The notes: generated from the letters alone by a model not told the origin. DNA of 64,000 nucleotides from an uncultured Kordiimonas sp. (GCA_947503575.1 CANNDZ010000001.1:1488001-1552000); one strand, 5' to 3'. Numbered from the stretch's first letter, positions 1 to 8,242 are shown. Program-made: numbers and translations.

Positions 1-865
1 CATTTTCGAATAAGAAGCTCAGGCCGCCTGAACCGCCTTTTGTTTCAACAGCGCTGTTTTCAAGTGTGCCGAATGCTTCTTCCTCGTCACCGTGTTCATC
101 ATCGTGATCTTCATCATGATCGTCGTCGTGTTCTTCTTCCTCTTCAAGTGCCCGTTGCTGTGCACTTTCTGCAAAGCCAGGGATGTCATAGTCATCTGTA
201 TCCCGGTAGAAAAAGTCACCATGCAAAATGATTTTGGCTGCATCGCCGTCATTAATCAGCGCGTTGAAGGCCGCAGTAGCTTCATGGCCGTTATCAACGC
301 TTGTAAAACCGTAGCGAACGGCGCCTTCAAAGCCGTCTTCAGGCACTGTTGAAGGGATGCGGTTGTCTATAACATTCACCACACCGCCAGCGGCAGAGCT
401 GCCATACTTCAACATTGCTGTTCCACGCAAAATTTCAATGCGTTCAGCAAGGGCAGCTTCAACAGCGACTGCATGATCGGGGCTGTTGGACGACGCATCA
501 ATAGAGCCGATACCATTGTCGAGTACCCGAATTCTGTCACCGCTAAGGCCGCGGATGACCGGGCGGCTAGCGCCAGCCCCAAAGAATGTGGAGCTAATTC
601 CTGGCTGGCTTCTGAGTGTTTCACCAATTGTGCCATTCAGACGGCGCAGGATTTCATCCTGAGTTAGAACTGTCGCGCCCAGAATAGTTTCACCAACTTT
701 ACGGTCTTCAAAAGCACCAGAGACGATGATTTCTTCCAGTTGGTCCTCTAACGGTGGTGCCGCCCGCTCAGCCACTGCTGCGGGCGCTACCATTGTGATT
801 GCTGAGGTGAAAAGAAGAGCCTGTTTCAAGTTTTTGATGCCGTTTTTCGGCAGATTTTTTGACAT
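1..865 (-). CDS. TonB-dependent outer membrane receptor with His/acidic loop (partial)
   Basis: The gene runs off the left edge; 288 N-terminal residues are visible from an ATG at 863-865. A signal peptide (about residues 1-33) is followed by a plug domain with the typical run of features: a segment ending IRGLSGDRIRVLDNG (105-119), EILRG (144-148) and YGSSAAGGVVNVI (154-166). Early barrel strands follow. Residues 241-263 form a loop of Glu, Asp and His with His at 246, 250, 254 and 258. Such receptors import scarce metal complexes or other ligands across the outer membrane using TonB energy. A His/acid loop recalls the ZnuD zinc receptors, so zinc or another transition metal is the likeliest substrate; this is inference. 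A small exported protein lies just upstream on the same strand. Confidence 0.9.
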   Translation of the reverse strand, partial: MSKNLPKNGIKNLKQALLFTSAITMVAPAAVAERAAPPLEDQLEEIIVSGAFEDRKVGETILGATVLTQDEILRRLNGTIGETLRSQPGISSTFFGAGASRPVIRGLSGDRIRVLDNGIGSIDASSNSPDHAVAVEAALAERIEILRGTAMLKYGSSAAGGVVNVIDNRIPSTVPEDGFEGAVRYGFTSVDNGHEATAAFNALINDGDAAKIILHGDFFYRDTDDYDIPGFAESAQQRALEEEEEHDDDHDEDHDDEHGDEEEAFGTLENSAVETKGGSGGLSFLFEN

Positions 866-971
866 TATTTTAACCCAAATTTCGTTTGGACAGACGCGTT
901 TCGCAAAGAAACACTCCGTATCCCATTCAAAGAGTGATTAGCGACGTCATGGTCGCCGGACGAATGTAAAT

Positions 972-1253
972 CTAGGTTGTTAGAGGCGGTGCCCGCGCTG
1001 GGTCTGAATGCACCAAACGCTGTTTGGCTGCTTCCAGCACGAAACCTGCGGTTTCATCGCTGGTGTAAACGACGCTTACAAGAATTAGCGGGGAAGAAAA
1101 ATCTGCAATTGGCTGATTAAGGCTTTTGCATTCCAGGCAATCAACATGCTCTGCGGTAAACGACTGGTCGACCATATGGCCTGCCTGTGTCGCTTGGACC
1201 CAGATAAAGGTGCAAAGCGCAATAAGTTTAAATGTTGCCAAAAACCGTGTCAT
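972..1253 (-). CDS. small exported Cys-containing protein upstream of the TonB receptor
   Basis: About 93 residues from the ATG at 1251-1253; an in-frame TTG at 1263-1265 would add four residues. The N terminus is a signal peptide ending near ATQA-GH. The mature part holds a short His/Cys motif (AEHVDCLECKS) in which the paired Cys could bind metal or form a disulfide. I do not recognise a named family. Its position, 106 bp upstream of the receptor on the same strand, suggests co-transcription and a role in the same uptake process. The function is inferred from context only. Confidence 0.6.
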   Translation of the reverse strand: MTRFLATFKLIALCTFIWVQATQAGHMVDQSFTAEHVDCLECKSLNQPIADFSSPLILVSVVYTSDETAGFVLEAAKQRLVHSDPARAPPLTT

Positions 1254-1297
1254 CTCAGCTATCAAGCCAATTGTGATTAAGCTGCACGGAATGTAAT

Positions 1298-1316
1298 GAC
1301 GTAACCATTTAACGTC
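1298..1316. promoter_or_regulatory. inverted repeat upstream of the small protein/TonB genes
   Basis: GACGT-N9-ACGTC lies about 45 bp upstream of the minus-strand small-protein start, in the divergent gap with the radical-SAM gene. It could be an operator for the receptor operon. It does not match a Zur or Fur consensus that I can recognise, and the arms are only 5 bp. Confidence 0.25.
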
Positions 1317-1340
1317 AAGCGAACTTCAGATTAATAACTT

Positions 1341-1355
1341 GTTCTTGTTTTGTTC
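1341..1355 (+). promoter_or_regulatory. LexA (SOS) box, alphaproteobacterial type
   Basis: An exact direct repeat GTTC-TTGTTTT-GTTC is seen. GTTC-N7-GTTC is the established LexA site in Alphaproteobacteria. It ends 2 bp before the first possible ATG (1358) of the radical-SAM gene, where bound LexA would block expression. The divergent minus-strand gene starts about 90 bp away and is less likely to be the target. Confidence 0.6.
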
Positions 1356-1357
1356 TT

Positions 1358-2515
1358 ATGGTATCCAAAGCCATGATAAAAAGTAATACAAGCTCGGAAA
1401 AACACCCTCAACCTTCGCCCTGGACCATGGATAGTAGGGCGATATACAAGGGTAGGGGCTCTGTATCCAAGCGATCAGGGCGTTATGAACTCCTGCAAAG
1501 GGCAGCATTCAGTGATGGCTGGTCCAACCAGCCTGAGCAAACTCAATTGAAAACTGAAGTTACAGACGAATTTCCCAAGTCTGTCATTGCTCGTAATAAA
1601 TCACCCGACATTCCGTTTGACCAATCAATAAATCCGTACCGGGGTTGTGAACATGGCTGCGTCTACTGCTTTGCCCGGCCCTCCCATGCATATATGGGGC
1701 TTTCACCCGGACTGGATTTTGAAAGTCAGTTGTTTGCAAAGCCCCAAGCAGCAGAGATTTTGCAATATGAACTCTCCAAAAAATCTTACAAAGTTAAGCC
1801 AATTGCTTTGGGCACCAATACAGACCCATACCAGCCGATTGAGCGGGATCGGCGTATTACCCGTCAGGTACTGAGTGTTTTGGCGGAGCATGATCACCCG
1901 GTAACAATATTAACAAAGTCCAGACTTGTCGTGCGTGACCTCGATATTATCGTGCCGATGGCGCGCAAAGGCTTGGTTAAAGTGGCTTTGTCCATGACGA
2001 CGATGGACCATTCGCTTGCCCGAAATTTGGAACCCCGGGCATCAATGCCGCAGCGCCGTCTTGACGCGATAAAACTGCTGGCTGATGCGGGTGTGCCAAC
2101 AGGCGTGATGTTTGCGCCTGTTATCCCGGCCTTGAATGACCATGAAATGGAACAGATTTTGGCGGCAGCCGCGCATGCCGGTGCTCAGGACGCAAGTTAT
2201 TTGTTGTTACGGTTGCCGCTGGAGGTTGCGGAACTGTTCGAAGAGTGGTTGGAAGAATATTACCCGGATCGGAAGAAACGGGTTCTCAACAGATTAAAAG
2301 CGCTGCGCGGCGGACGGCTCAATGATCCGCGCTTCATACATAGGATGAAGGGCAAGGGCTTTGAAGCCGACCTGATGAGGCAGCGCTTTACCAACCTGTG
2401 CCGAAGACTGAAGTTGAATCAAAAGACAACTAACCTCAGAACAGACTTGTTCAGGCCGCCGGAAGGCGACCAGCTTGGCTTTGATTTTGGACCCCGTCGT
2501 TCAGCGCTGGCATAG
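1358..2515 (+). CDS. PA0069/Rv2578c-family radical SAM protein
   Basis: 385 residues from ATG 1358. The radical-SAM cluster motif C-X3-C-X2-C is at Cys97, Cys101 and Cys104 (CEHGCVYC), inside the family hallmark NPYRGCEHGCVYCFARPSH. This places it in the SplB-like PA0069/Rv2578c family, whose reaction is unknown; relatedness to spore photoproduct lyase suggests a nucleic-acid role. Residues 1-28 precede the usual family start (around KGRGSVSKRSGRYE). A start at ATG 1373 or 1427 is therefore possible, especially as no Shine-Dalgarno precedes 1358. The adjacent LexA box suggests DNA-damage induction. It converges with the OYE gene. Confidence 0.88.
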   Translation: MVSKAMIKSNTSSEKHPQPSPWTMDSRAIYKGRGSVSKRSGRYELLQRAAFSDGWSNQPEQTQLKTEVTDEFPKSVIARNKSPDIPFDQSINPYRGCEHGCVYCFARPSHAYMGLSPGLDFESQLFAKPQAAEILQYELSKKSYKVKPIALGTNTDPYQPIERDRRITRQVLSVLAEHDHPVTILTKSRLVVRDLDIIVPMARKGLVKVALSMTTMDHSLARNLEPRASMPQRRLDAIKLLADAGVPTGVMFAPVIPALNDHEMEQILAAAAHAGAQDASYLLLRLPLEVAELFEEWLEEYYPDRKKRVLNRLKALRGGRLNDPRFIHRMKGKGFEADLMRQRFTNLCRRLKLNQKTTNLRTDLFRPPEGDQLGFDFGPRRSALA

Positions 2516-2551
2516 CCAGTTTTGCCAACAAGGGCCTGTAAGGGTTTTACC

Positions 2552-3655
2552 TCAAACCAACTGTGTCAGCATATCCTTGGTATACGGCTTTAGTTCGGTA
2601 CTTTTGCCGTCGCGAATTTGACTGGCCCAATCAGGATTGGCAATCAGGGCTCTGCCAACCGCAACCAAGTCAAACTCGCCTGCCGCCAGGCGTTTCTCCA
2701 GGCCTTCCAAACTGACAGGGGACGCTTCAGAAAACCCAACCTGTCCTTCTTCAGTGAAAGCAGCATCAAGCCCGACACTGCCAACTGTAATTGTGGGTTT
2801 TCCTGTCAATTTCTTGACCCATCCAGCGAGGTTAAGGTCGCTGCCATCAAACTCCGGTTCCCAAAACCGCCGTGTCGAGCAATGGAAAATGTCAACACCG
2901 GCATCAACCAGCGGTTTCAGGAAAGCTGCGAGGTCTTCCGGAGTTTCTGCAAGCCGCGCAGAATATTCCTGCTGTTTCCATTGTGACCAGCGCAGAATGA
3001 TGGGGAAGTCTGCACCTACCCGTTCGCGAATTGCTTTAATAATTTCCACCGCAAATCGCGTTCGTTTTACAAGGTCCCCACCCCATTTGTCAGTGCGTTC
3101 GTTAAGGGCATCCCAAAAAAACTGGTCAATAATATAGCCATGCGCTCCGTGCACCTCCACGCCGTCAAAACCAATACGCTTGGCGTCTTCCGCGGCTTGC
3201 GCAAAAGCCTCAATCACGTCTTCAATGTCCTGTTCCGTCATTTCATGGCAACGTTTCTTGCCCCGCGCAACCAGGCCCGATGGGCCATGTCCCGGTACCT
3301 CCGGGTCCGGTTCAATGCCGGGTTTGCGTACGGCACCAACATGCCACAGCTGCGGCATTATCTTGCCGCCTTCTGCGTGCACCGCCTCTGCAACCTTTTT
3401 CCATCCCTTCAGTGCATCAACGCCGTAAAAGAAGGGGACATTAGGATACCCGCTCGCCGCCTTGTGTCCTACACAGGTGCCTTCCGTGATAATAAGACCC
3501 ACGCCGCCTGCTGCCCGCCGTCGGTAGTATTCGATATTTTTGGCGTTCGGAACATTCCCCGGCGAATAGCTACGGGTCATCGGGGCCATCACAATTCGGT
3601 TATCCAGATGCAGATTACCTAGGTCATAGTGCTCGAAAAGTGGAGATGCGGTCAC
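2552..3655 (-). CDS. NADH:flavin oxidoreductase, Old Yellow Enzyme family
   Basis: 367 residues, GTG start preceded by AAGGGG at good spacing. It is an FMN-binding TIM barrel. The N-terminal NRIVMAPMTRS segment (19-29) and the QLWHVG strand (102-107) are typical. The substrate-binding pair is His169/His172 (EVHGAHGY) with Tyr174 as the likely proton donor. The C-terminal AVGRALIANPDW contacts the flavin phosphate. Members reduce activated C=C bonds or nitro groups with NAD(P)H. A single-gene transcript is likely; the physiological substrate cannot be told from sequence. A role in electrophile detoxification would fit the neighbouring peroxidase. Confidence 0.92.
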   Translation of the reverse strand: MTASPLFEHYDLGNLHLDNRIVMAPMTRSYSPGNVPNAKNIEYYRRRAAGGVGLIITEGTCVGHKAASGYPNVPFFYGVDALKGWKKVAEAVHAEGGKIMPQLWHVGAVRKPGIEPDPEVPGHGPSGLVARGKKRCHEMTEQDIEDVIEAFAQAAEDAKRIGFDGVEVHGAHGYIIDQFFWDALNERTDKWGGDLVKRTRFAVEIIKAIRERVGADFPIILRWSQWKQQEYSARLAETPEDLAAFLKPLVDAGVDIFHCSTRRFWEPEFDGSDLNLAGWVKKLTGKPTITVGSVGLDAAFTEEGQVGFSEASPVSLEGLEKRLAAGEFDLVAVGRALIANPDWASQIRDGKSTELKPYTKDMLTQLV

Positions 3656-3828
3656 AAAAAACCCCTTAAGTCAGATGGTTAGCAGAAAATAGCCTAGAGT
3701 TTGACTTAGCGCACCTTATATTTGTTTCAAGGCAATCAGGCTGGTTTTCCAAACCAATATTGATATAGTCCCGTAACAAAGTGAGGGTGTCGGGGTTGGC
3801 ACCTTTTTTGGCATGAGGGAGTTTTGCC

Positions 3829-4380
3829 ATGTTTTTCAAAAAATTGATGGTACTGGCGACTGCGGCAGTACTAACCGCGAGTGCGCAGGCGGAAAATGAA
3901 TCGTCAATCCACGACTTTACAGTCCAATCGATTGATTACAGCGACATGCCGCTATCTCAGTATGAGGGCAAGGCTGTTTTGATGGTGAACACAGCATCCT
4001 ATTGTGGCTACACACCGCAGTATGAGGGGTTGCAGGCCCTGTGGAGTGAATACCGCGACAAAGGTTTGGTTGTACTAGGGGTTCCAGCGAACGACTTTGG
4101 CGACCAAGAGCCAGGCGACGAGCGCAACATCAAGAACTTTTGCAAGGTCAACTTTCAGGTCGATTTTCCGATGACCAAAAAAATGGTTGTCAAAGGTGGC
4201 GAAGGCAATGCCCCCGTTTATGACTGGTTGGCTGCTGAACTGGGTGAAGAGTCGCGCCCGCGCTGGAATTTTCATAAGTATTTGATTGGCCCGGACGGTG
4301 AGGCTGTTGCTTTCTTCCCCAGTAAAGTAACGCCGCAGTCGCCCGAGCTGCGTGCAGCGATTGATCGTGTTCTGCAGTAG
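3829..4380 (+). CDS. glutathione peroxidase-family protein, exported
   Basis: 183 residues with a signal peptide (1-21, SAQA-EN), so it is periplasmic. The peroxidatic Cys59 sits in NTASYCGYTPQYEGLQ; Gln93 (GDQEPGD) and Trp146-Asn147 (RWNF) complete the catalytic tetrad. Cys105 (KNFC) is placed like the resolving Cys of thioredoxin-dependent members, so the true reductant may be a thioredoxin-like protein rather than glutathione. The usual FPCNQF strand is altered to VPANDF, losing one non-catalytic Cys. A good ribosome site (GAGGGAG) precedes the ATG and a terminator follows. A cytosolic paralogue lies at 28134-28613. Confidence 0.93.
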   Translation: MFFKKLMVLATAAVLTASAQAENESSIHDFTVQSIDYSDMPLSQYEGKAVLMVNTASYCGYTPQYEGLQALWSEYRDKGLVVLGVPANDFGDQEPGDERNIKNFCKVNFQVDFPMTKKMVVKGGEGNAPVYDWLAAELGEESRPRWNFHKYLIGPDGEAVAFFPSKVTPQSPELRAAIDRVLQ

Positions 4381-4404
4381 CGAGAACTAAATACCGCAAC
4401 GAAT

Positions 4405-4438
4405 AAACGGTCGCCTCGCAGGTGGCCGTTTTCTTTAT
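4405..4438 (+). terminator. Rho-independent terminator
   Basis: An 11-bp stem (AAACGGTCGCC / GGTGGCCGTTT, two G-U pairs) with a 5-nt loop is followed by TTTCTTTATCT. It closes the peroxidase gene and sits directly at the end of the convergent dioxygenase gene. Confidence 0.8.
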
Positions 4439-5308
4439 CTAAAAACCTTTAAAGGGCATGTCTTCCGGTCGCTGCAGCCAGTTGTCTGCAGGATAGTCTG
4501 CATCGCCGTCAATCACATGCAGGGTAAAAGCATGCCGCGACTTATCCGAGCGGTTTGCGGATGACATATGTGGGAATAACCCGCCAAACACCAGCACCGT
4601 TCCTTTGGGTGCAGGCAAGGAAACTCGTTTTTCTTCTGCGTAGGGGGTTTCATCCAAAACATGGGTTCGCGTCCCGTCACCTTCCCGGATGAAGAGTGAT
4701 TTTGGCATGTCACTTTTGTGCGCGCCGGGAATGCCCCACAAGCAGCCATTTTCTTCGGTGGCATCTTCCAGGGCAACCCAGAACCCCAGGCAACTGTTCG
4801 GCCGAGTGCGAATAAAGGTGGCGTCCTGATGGCAGACCACTTCACCGCCTATGTGCGGTTGCTTGAAAATATACATGGACTGGGCAAGGCGCGGGCTTTG
4901 TATGCCAAGGCCCTGTGCCAATTCGGAAAACGCCAATTGCCGCGAAAACCTGCTAAATACAGGATCGGTATCATGCATTGCATGCCCAACTTTATTTATC
5001 GCTGACTCCAATGGCTTATTTAATGTGCCGTTATTGTCAAATGCCTCTTCTTCGTAGAAAAACCGTGTCGTGTGGCCTGACGACAGGAAATAGGCGTCTT
5101 GTGCGTGGGTCTGGTGGGTCGTTGAAAAAACGCTCGCATGTTCGTCTGCATCGAACGATTGAATCATACCGTTCATGTGAGTGCGTAAGTCATCGCACAT
5201 TTGTGTTGGCACAAGGCCATCCAGCACCAACACACCGTCGCGATCAAAGGCGTTGCGCATTTCGACCGTGACACCAGTAAAGTTCCGGCCATCAAATCGG
5301 GGTAACAT
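4439..5308 (-). CDS. phytanoyl-CoA dioxygenase (PhyH) family protein
   Basis: 289 residues from ATG 5306-5308, chosen because CGGAG lies 8-12 bp upstream and the alternative start 63 bp earlier only adds a basic tail. This is a double-stranded beta-helix Fe(II)/2-oxoglutarate oxygenase. The HxD iron ligands are His160 and Asp162 (CHQDATF), the distal iron His is likely His247 (FPHMSS), and Arg258 can bind 2-oxoglutarate. Members hydroxylate lipids or small molecules; the substrate is unknown. It converges on the peroxidase gene and appears to be transcribed alone. Confidence 0.9.
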   Translation of the reverse strand: MLPRFDGRNFTGVTVEMRNAFDRDGVLVLDGLVPTQMCDDLRTHMNGMIQSFDADEHASVFSTTHQTHAQDAYFLSSGHTTRFFYEEEAFDNNGTLNKPLESAINKVGHAMHDTDPVFSRFSRQLAFSELAQGLGIQSPRLAQSMYIFKQPHIGGEVVCHQDATFIRTRPNSCLGFWVALEDATEENGCLWGIPGAHKSDMPKSLFIREGDGTRTHVLDETPYAEEKRVSLPAPKGTVLVFGGLFPHMSSANRSDKSRHAFTLHVIDGDADYPADNWLQRPEDMPFKGF

Positions 5309-5473
5309 CGAAAGTCTCCGGGGCTTTGCCCGCCGATTGGACGATAGCCCGACGGAGGTTGATTTAGGCAAAACCCTACCTTGTTAGTCAATCATAGCGT
5401 TACTTTTCGGTCAAGCCTTGCTGTTGCTGGTCGGGCAGGCTAGTCAATACACAACAAAAGGAAAATTTTCACC

Positions 5474-6715
5474 GTGACGACAATAGATATCATCTTCATT
5501 GCAGGCCTTGTTGCATTGCTTGGTCTTAGCTTGTTTCAGCTTGTGCGTTTAAAGCAGGCGACCCGCAATGACGCCGGAGAGCATATCAGTAAGCTGATTG
5601 AAATCCAGACGCGAATTGATATTTTGTCATCGCAAGCTGATGCTCGGGAAAAAGCAATACGCTCCGAATTCCAGGGCAACCGCGAAGAAATAAGTAAAGC
5701 AATCAATGACCTGTCGGACACGTTGCGTAAATTTGGTCAGCACCAAACTGACCAGCAGGAGCAGATGCGCAATAAGCTTGATGATAAAATGAAGGAACTC
5801 CGTACGGAAAACAGCCAAAAGCTGGATGAAATGCGCAAAACTGTTGACGAGCATCTGCAAACAACCCTTGAAAAACGTCTGACTGAAAGTTTTAAAACGG
5901 TGTCCGACAGGCTTGAGCAGGTACACAAGGGCTTGGGTGAAATGCAGGCTCTTGCGACAGGCGTGGGGGATTTGAAACGTGTGCTGACAAACGTTAAAAC
6001 ACGCGGCACGTTTGGCGAGGTACAATTAGGATTGCTGATAGAAGATATCCTGACACCAAACCAGTTTGTGGCGAATTATGATTGCGGCAAATCCGGCGGC
6101 CAGCAGCGAGTAGAGTTTGGTATTCGCATGCCCGGAGCAGAGACAGAAGTGTATTTGCCTGTTGATGCCAAGTTTCCGACAGAAGATTATGAGCGCCTTC
6201 AGGCGGCGGTTGAAGCGGGTGATAAAGATGCTATTGCATTGGCCCAACGCGGTCTTTCCAACCAGGTAAAGTCTTTCGCCAAAGATATCGCGCAGAAATA
6301 TATTAACCCGCCTTACACAACGCCTTCAGCGATTTTATTTCTGCCCACAGAAGGACTGTATGCCGAAATGCTGCGCTTGCCGGGCTTCATTGAGGGCGTG
6401 CAGCGAGAGCTGAACGTCACTATTACAGGCCCAACAAACTTCCAGGTCTTGCTAACCACCTTCCGCATGGGCTTCCAACAGCTCGCTATGCAAGAACATG
6501 CCGCTGAAGTCTGGAAAGTGCTGGGTGCCGTTAAAAGGGAATTCAATAAATACGGCGAGCAAATCTCGTCAATGGGCAAGAGCGTCAAGGCACTCGAAAA
6601 CCATATAGATAAGCTGGAAACCCGCAAAAACGTGATGTTACGGGCGCTCAAGACGGTTGATGAGGTTGAGGAAGGCGAAGCGAAGACGATGTTGCCTGAT
6701 CAGTCTGATATATAG
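5474..6715 (+). CDS. rmuC: DNA recombination protein RmuC
   Basis: 413 residues, GTG start with AAAGGA upstream. An N-terminal membrane anchor (about 5-25) is followed by a long coiled coil rich in Glu, Lys and Gln (35-160). The conserved RmuC core begins around LKRVLTNVKTRGTFGE and includes VYLPVDAKFP and FLPTEGLYAEM. RmuC has a nuclease-like fold and limits DNA inversions at short repeats. The length fits the family. It appears monocistronic. Confidence 0.95.
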   Translation: MTTIDIIFIAGLVALLGLSLFQLVRLKQATRNDAGEHISKLIEIQTRIDILSSQADAREKAIRSEFQGNREEISKAINDLSDTLRKFGQHQTDQQEQMRNKLDDKMKELRTENSQKLDEMRKTVDEHLQTTLEKRLTESFKTVSDRLEQVHKGLGEMQALATGVGDLKRVLTNVKTRGTFGEVQLGLLIEDILTPNQFVANYDCGKSGGQQRVEFGIRMPGAETEVYLPVDAKFPTEDYERLQAAVEAGDKDAIALAQRGLSNQVKSFAKDIAQKYINPPYTTPSAILFLPTEGLYAEMLRLPGFIEGVQRELNVTITGPTNFQVLLTTFRMGFQQLAMQEHAAEVWKVLGAVKREFNKYGEQISSMGKSVKALENHIDKLETRKNVMLRALKTVDEVEEGEAKTMLPDQSDI

Positions 6716-6829
6716 ACGGCCTTTTTTGAAAGCCCCTGCATAATTTCGTCAGGCCTTTGACCATCGTCAAGTCAGGGTTTGCTGTACATTCCTACAATTT
6801 TTCCAATGTCCGGACAAAGGAGGGTACAG

Positions 6830-7069
6830 ATGAGCCACGCGCCTCATGAATTGAGGGAAGATTTTCCAGAGTTTGAAGATCAAATCCATACACTGAAAGA
6901 GAGTAACCAACATTTCAGAAAACTTGCTGACGAGTATCATGTCGTCAATCGCGAAATCCATCGTATCGAAATTGGTGACGAGCATGTGTCGCAGTTTGCA
7001 GAGGATGATATGCGCAAGAAGCGGATGACACTAAAAGATGAAATCTATGCGATGCTGAAGGCCAGCTAA
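6830..7069 (+). CDS. YdcH/DUF465 family small protein
   Basis: 79 residues from ATG 6830, preceded by AAGGAGGGT at ideal spacing; a longer in-frame start at 6779 lacks a ribosome site. The protein is charged, helical and cytosolic. It has the DUF465 pattern of FPEFEDQIHTLKESNQHF early and KKRMTLKDEIYAML near the end. The function of this widespread alphaproteobacterial family is not established. It stands alone between rmuC and a strong terminator. Confidence 0.88.
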   Translation: MSHAPHELREDFPEFEDQIHTLKESNQHFRKLADEYHVVNREIHRIEIGDEHVSQFAEDDMRKKRMTLKDEIYAMLKAS

Positions 7070-7094
7070 CGTTTTAGATGCCAGGGAAGCGGAG

Positions 7095-7121
7095 AAAGAG
7101 GGCGTTATCGCCCTCTTTTTT
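7095..7121 (+). terminator. Rho-independent terminator
   Basis: A perfect 10-bp stem AAAGAGGGCG / CGCCCTCTTT with a TTAT loop and a T-run. It ends the YdcH-like transcript just before the ArsR promoter. Confidence 0.92.
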
Positions 7122-7127
7122 ATCGCC

Positions 7128-7155
7128 TTGACATGCATCTTTTAAGCTGCATAAT
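7128..7155 (+). promoter_or_regulatory. sigma-70 type promoter of the ArsR/SRPBCC pair
   Basis: TTGACA (7128-7133) and CATAAT (7150-7155) are separated by 16 bp; ATAATA one base on gives a 17-bp spacer. The -10 lies inside the large palindrome at 7133-7177, which implies repression by its own product. Confidence 0.7.
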
Positions 7156-7177
7156 AAATGCAGTCAAAAGGATGCAT
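7133..7177. promoter_or_regulatory. 45-bp nested palindromic operator
   Basis: The site is an interrupted palindrome. The outer arms are ATGCATC/GATGCAT, the middle arms TTT/AAA and the inner arms CTGCAT/ATGCAG, around an AATAA centre. It covers the -10 region up to the ribosome site of the ArsR gene. This is the expected position for an autoregulatory ArsR operator, possibly two dimers bound side by side. Confidence 0.75.
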
Positions 7178-7178
7178 T

Positions 7179-7607
7179 ATGAGCCACCCCGACGATCCTG
7201 TTTTTAAGGCGCTGGCAGACCCGACCCGGCGCATGATGCTGGATAAGCTATTTGCGACACCCGGTCTTACAGTAGGGGATTTGGTGGCCAACACAGGGAT
7301 GCGTCGCCAGTCCGCCAGTAAACACCTCAAGCTGCTAGAGCAGGCAGGTTTGGTACATGTGGAATGGGAAGGTCGGGAGAAAAGGCATTTTTTGAACCCC
7401 GTGCCAATTCGCGAAATTGCACTACGGTGGGTCGATAAATTCAACCAGGTACAGGCAGATGCTTTAATTGCCATGAAGCAGGCTCTGGAAGACCCGGACC
7501 AGAAGAACAGCGAACCTGAGCAAGCCATGGATAGCCTGCCTGAAGAGGGTATAAAAAGCCCGCAGGGACCAATAGTTACATCGTTCTTTACCCCTATAGA
7601 GGACTGA
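7179..7607 (+). CDS. ArsR-family winged-helix transcriptional regulator
   Basis: 142 residues from ATG 7179, with AAAAGGA 6 bp upstream; an ATG at 7158 lies inside the operator and is unlikely. The winged helix runs from about residue 5 to 90. The ALADPTRRMMLDKLF helix and the recognition helix RRQSASKHLKLLEQAGLV are typical of the ArsR subgroup paired with SRPBCC proteins. No CxC metal site is visible, so a metal inducer is unlikely. It shares a transcript with the SRPBCC gene 43 bp downstream. Confidence 0.93.
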   Translation: MSHPDDPVFKALADPTRRMMLDKLFATPGLTVGDLVANTGMRRQSASKHLKLLEQAGLVHVEWEGREKRHFLNPVPIREIALRWVDKFNQVQADALIAMKQALEDPDQKNSEPEQAMDSLPEEGIKSPQGPIVTSFFTPIED

Positions 7608-7650
7608 CATAGCTGATTGATAAACGGGTGCACAAGTAAAGGACCAAGCA

Positions 7651-8127
7651 ATGCAAACGCCTGAATTTTATTATGTGATCTTGATTGATGCACCCCGCAC
7701 CCGGGTTTGGAAGGCTTTAACGACCGGCGAATTTACCAAGCAATATTGGCATCAGACCGAGGTCCAGTCAGATTGGACAGAAGGTAGTTCTGTTGAGTTT
7801 TTGACGATGTCAGATGATGGCCCGATCGCTGGATGTATCGGCACTGTGCTGGAGGCAGATGAACCCTCCCTATTAAGCTACACGTGGCATTTTCCTTTAA
7901 ACCCCAACTGTGCTGGTGAAGAACCATCACGCATTACTTTTCAACTGATAGATGTTGCGGGCAGTACAAAACTGATTGTTCGTCATCATGGCTTTGCAAA
8001 CGAGAATAGCACTACATACCAAATGGTGAGGGATGGCTGGCCTTATGTCCTTTCTGGTCTGAAGACCCTGTGTGAGGCTGGCTCAACCTGCGATTTCTCT
8101 ATGTTGGACCAAGTCGCGGGAACGTAA
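7651..8127 (+). CDS. SRPBCC (AHSA1-like) domain protein
   Basis: 158 residues, ATG with AAAGGACC upstream. It starts with the typical strand (YYVILIDAPRTRVWKALTT) and contains a GxxxExxxxxxxSYTWHF-like strand near 70-85. The fold is a hydrophobic ligand-binding START-like cavity. ArsR-SRPBCC pairs are very common; the partner may bind the small molecule sensed by the system, but ligands are mostly unknown. No terminator is obvious after its stop. Confidence 0.9.
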   Translation: MQTPEFYYVILIDAPRTRVWKALTTGEFTKQYWHQTEVQSDWTEGSSVEFLTMSDDGPIAGCIGTVLEADEPSLLSYTWHFPLNPNCAGEEPSRITFQLIDVAGSTKLIVRHHGFANENSTTYQMVRDGWPYVLSGLKTLCEAGSTCDFSMLDQVAGT

Positions 8128-8242
8128 TCAAAAAACAATGAGGGTGGGTCAGCAAGCCAACCGGATGCTGTTTGCGGTGAAGCGTGCGCAAAACAGGGTG
8201 GGTGCTATTGAAGTCCTGTGTGATGATGCCTAAGTTACAAAT

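Noticed and set aside
1298-1316. Zur or Fur box upstream of the TonB receptor operon
   Set aside because: The inverted repeat arms (GACGT/ACGTC) do not resemble TGTTATA-type Zur sites or GATAAT-type Fur sites; kept only as an unnamed inverted repeat.
8138-8233. 31-codon frame after the SRPBCC gene
   Set aside because: No ribosome site near the ATG and no recognisable content; chance is the simplest explanation.
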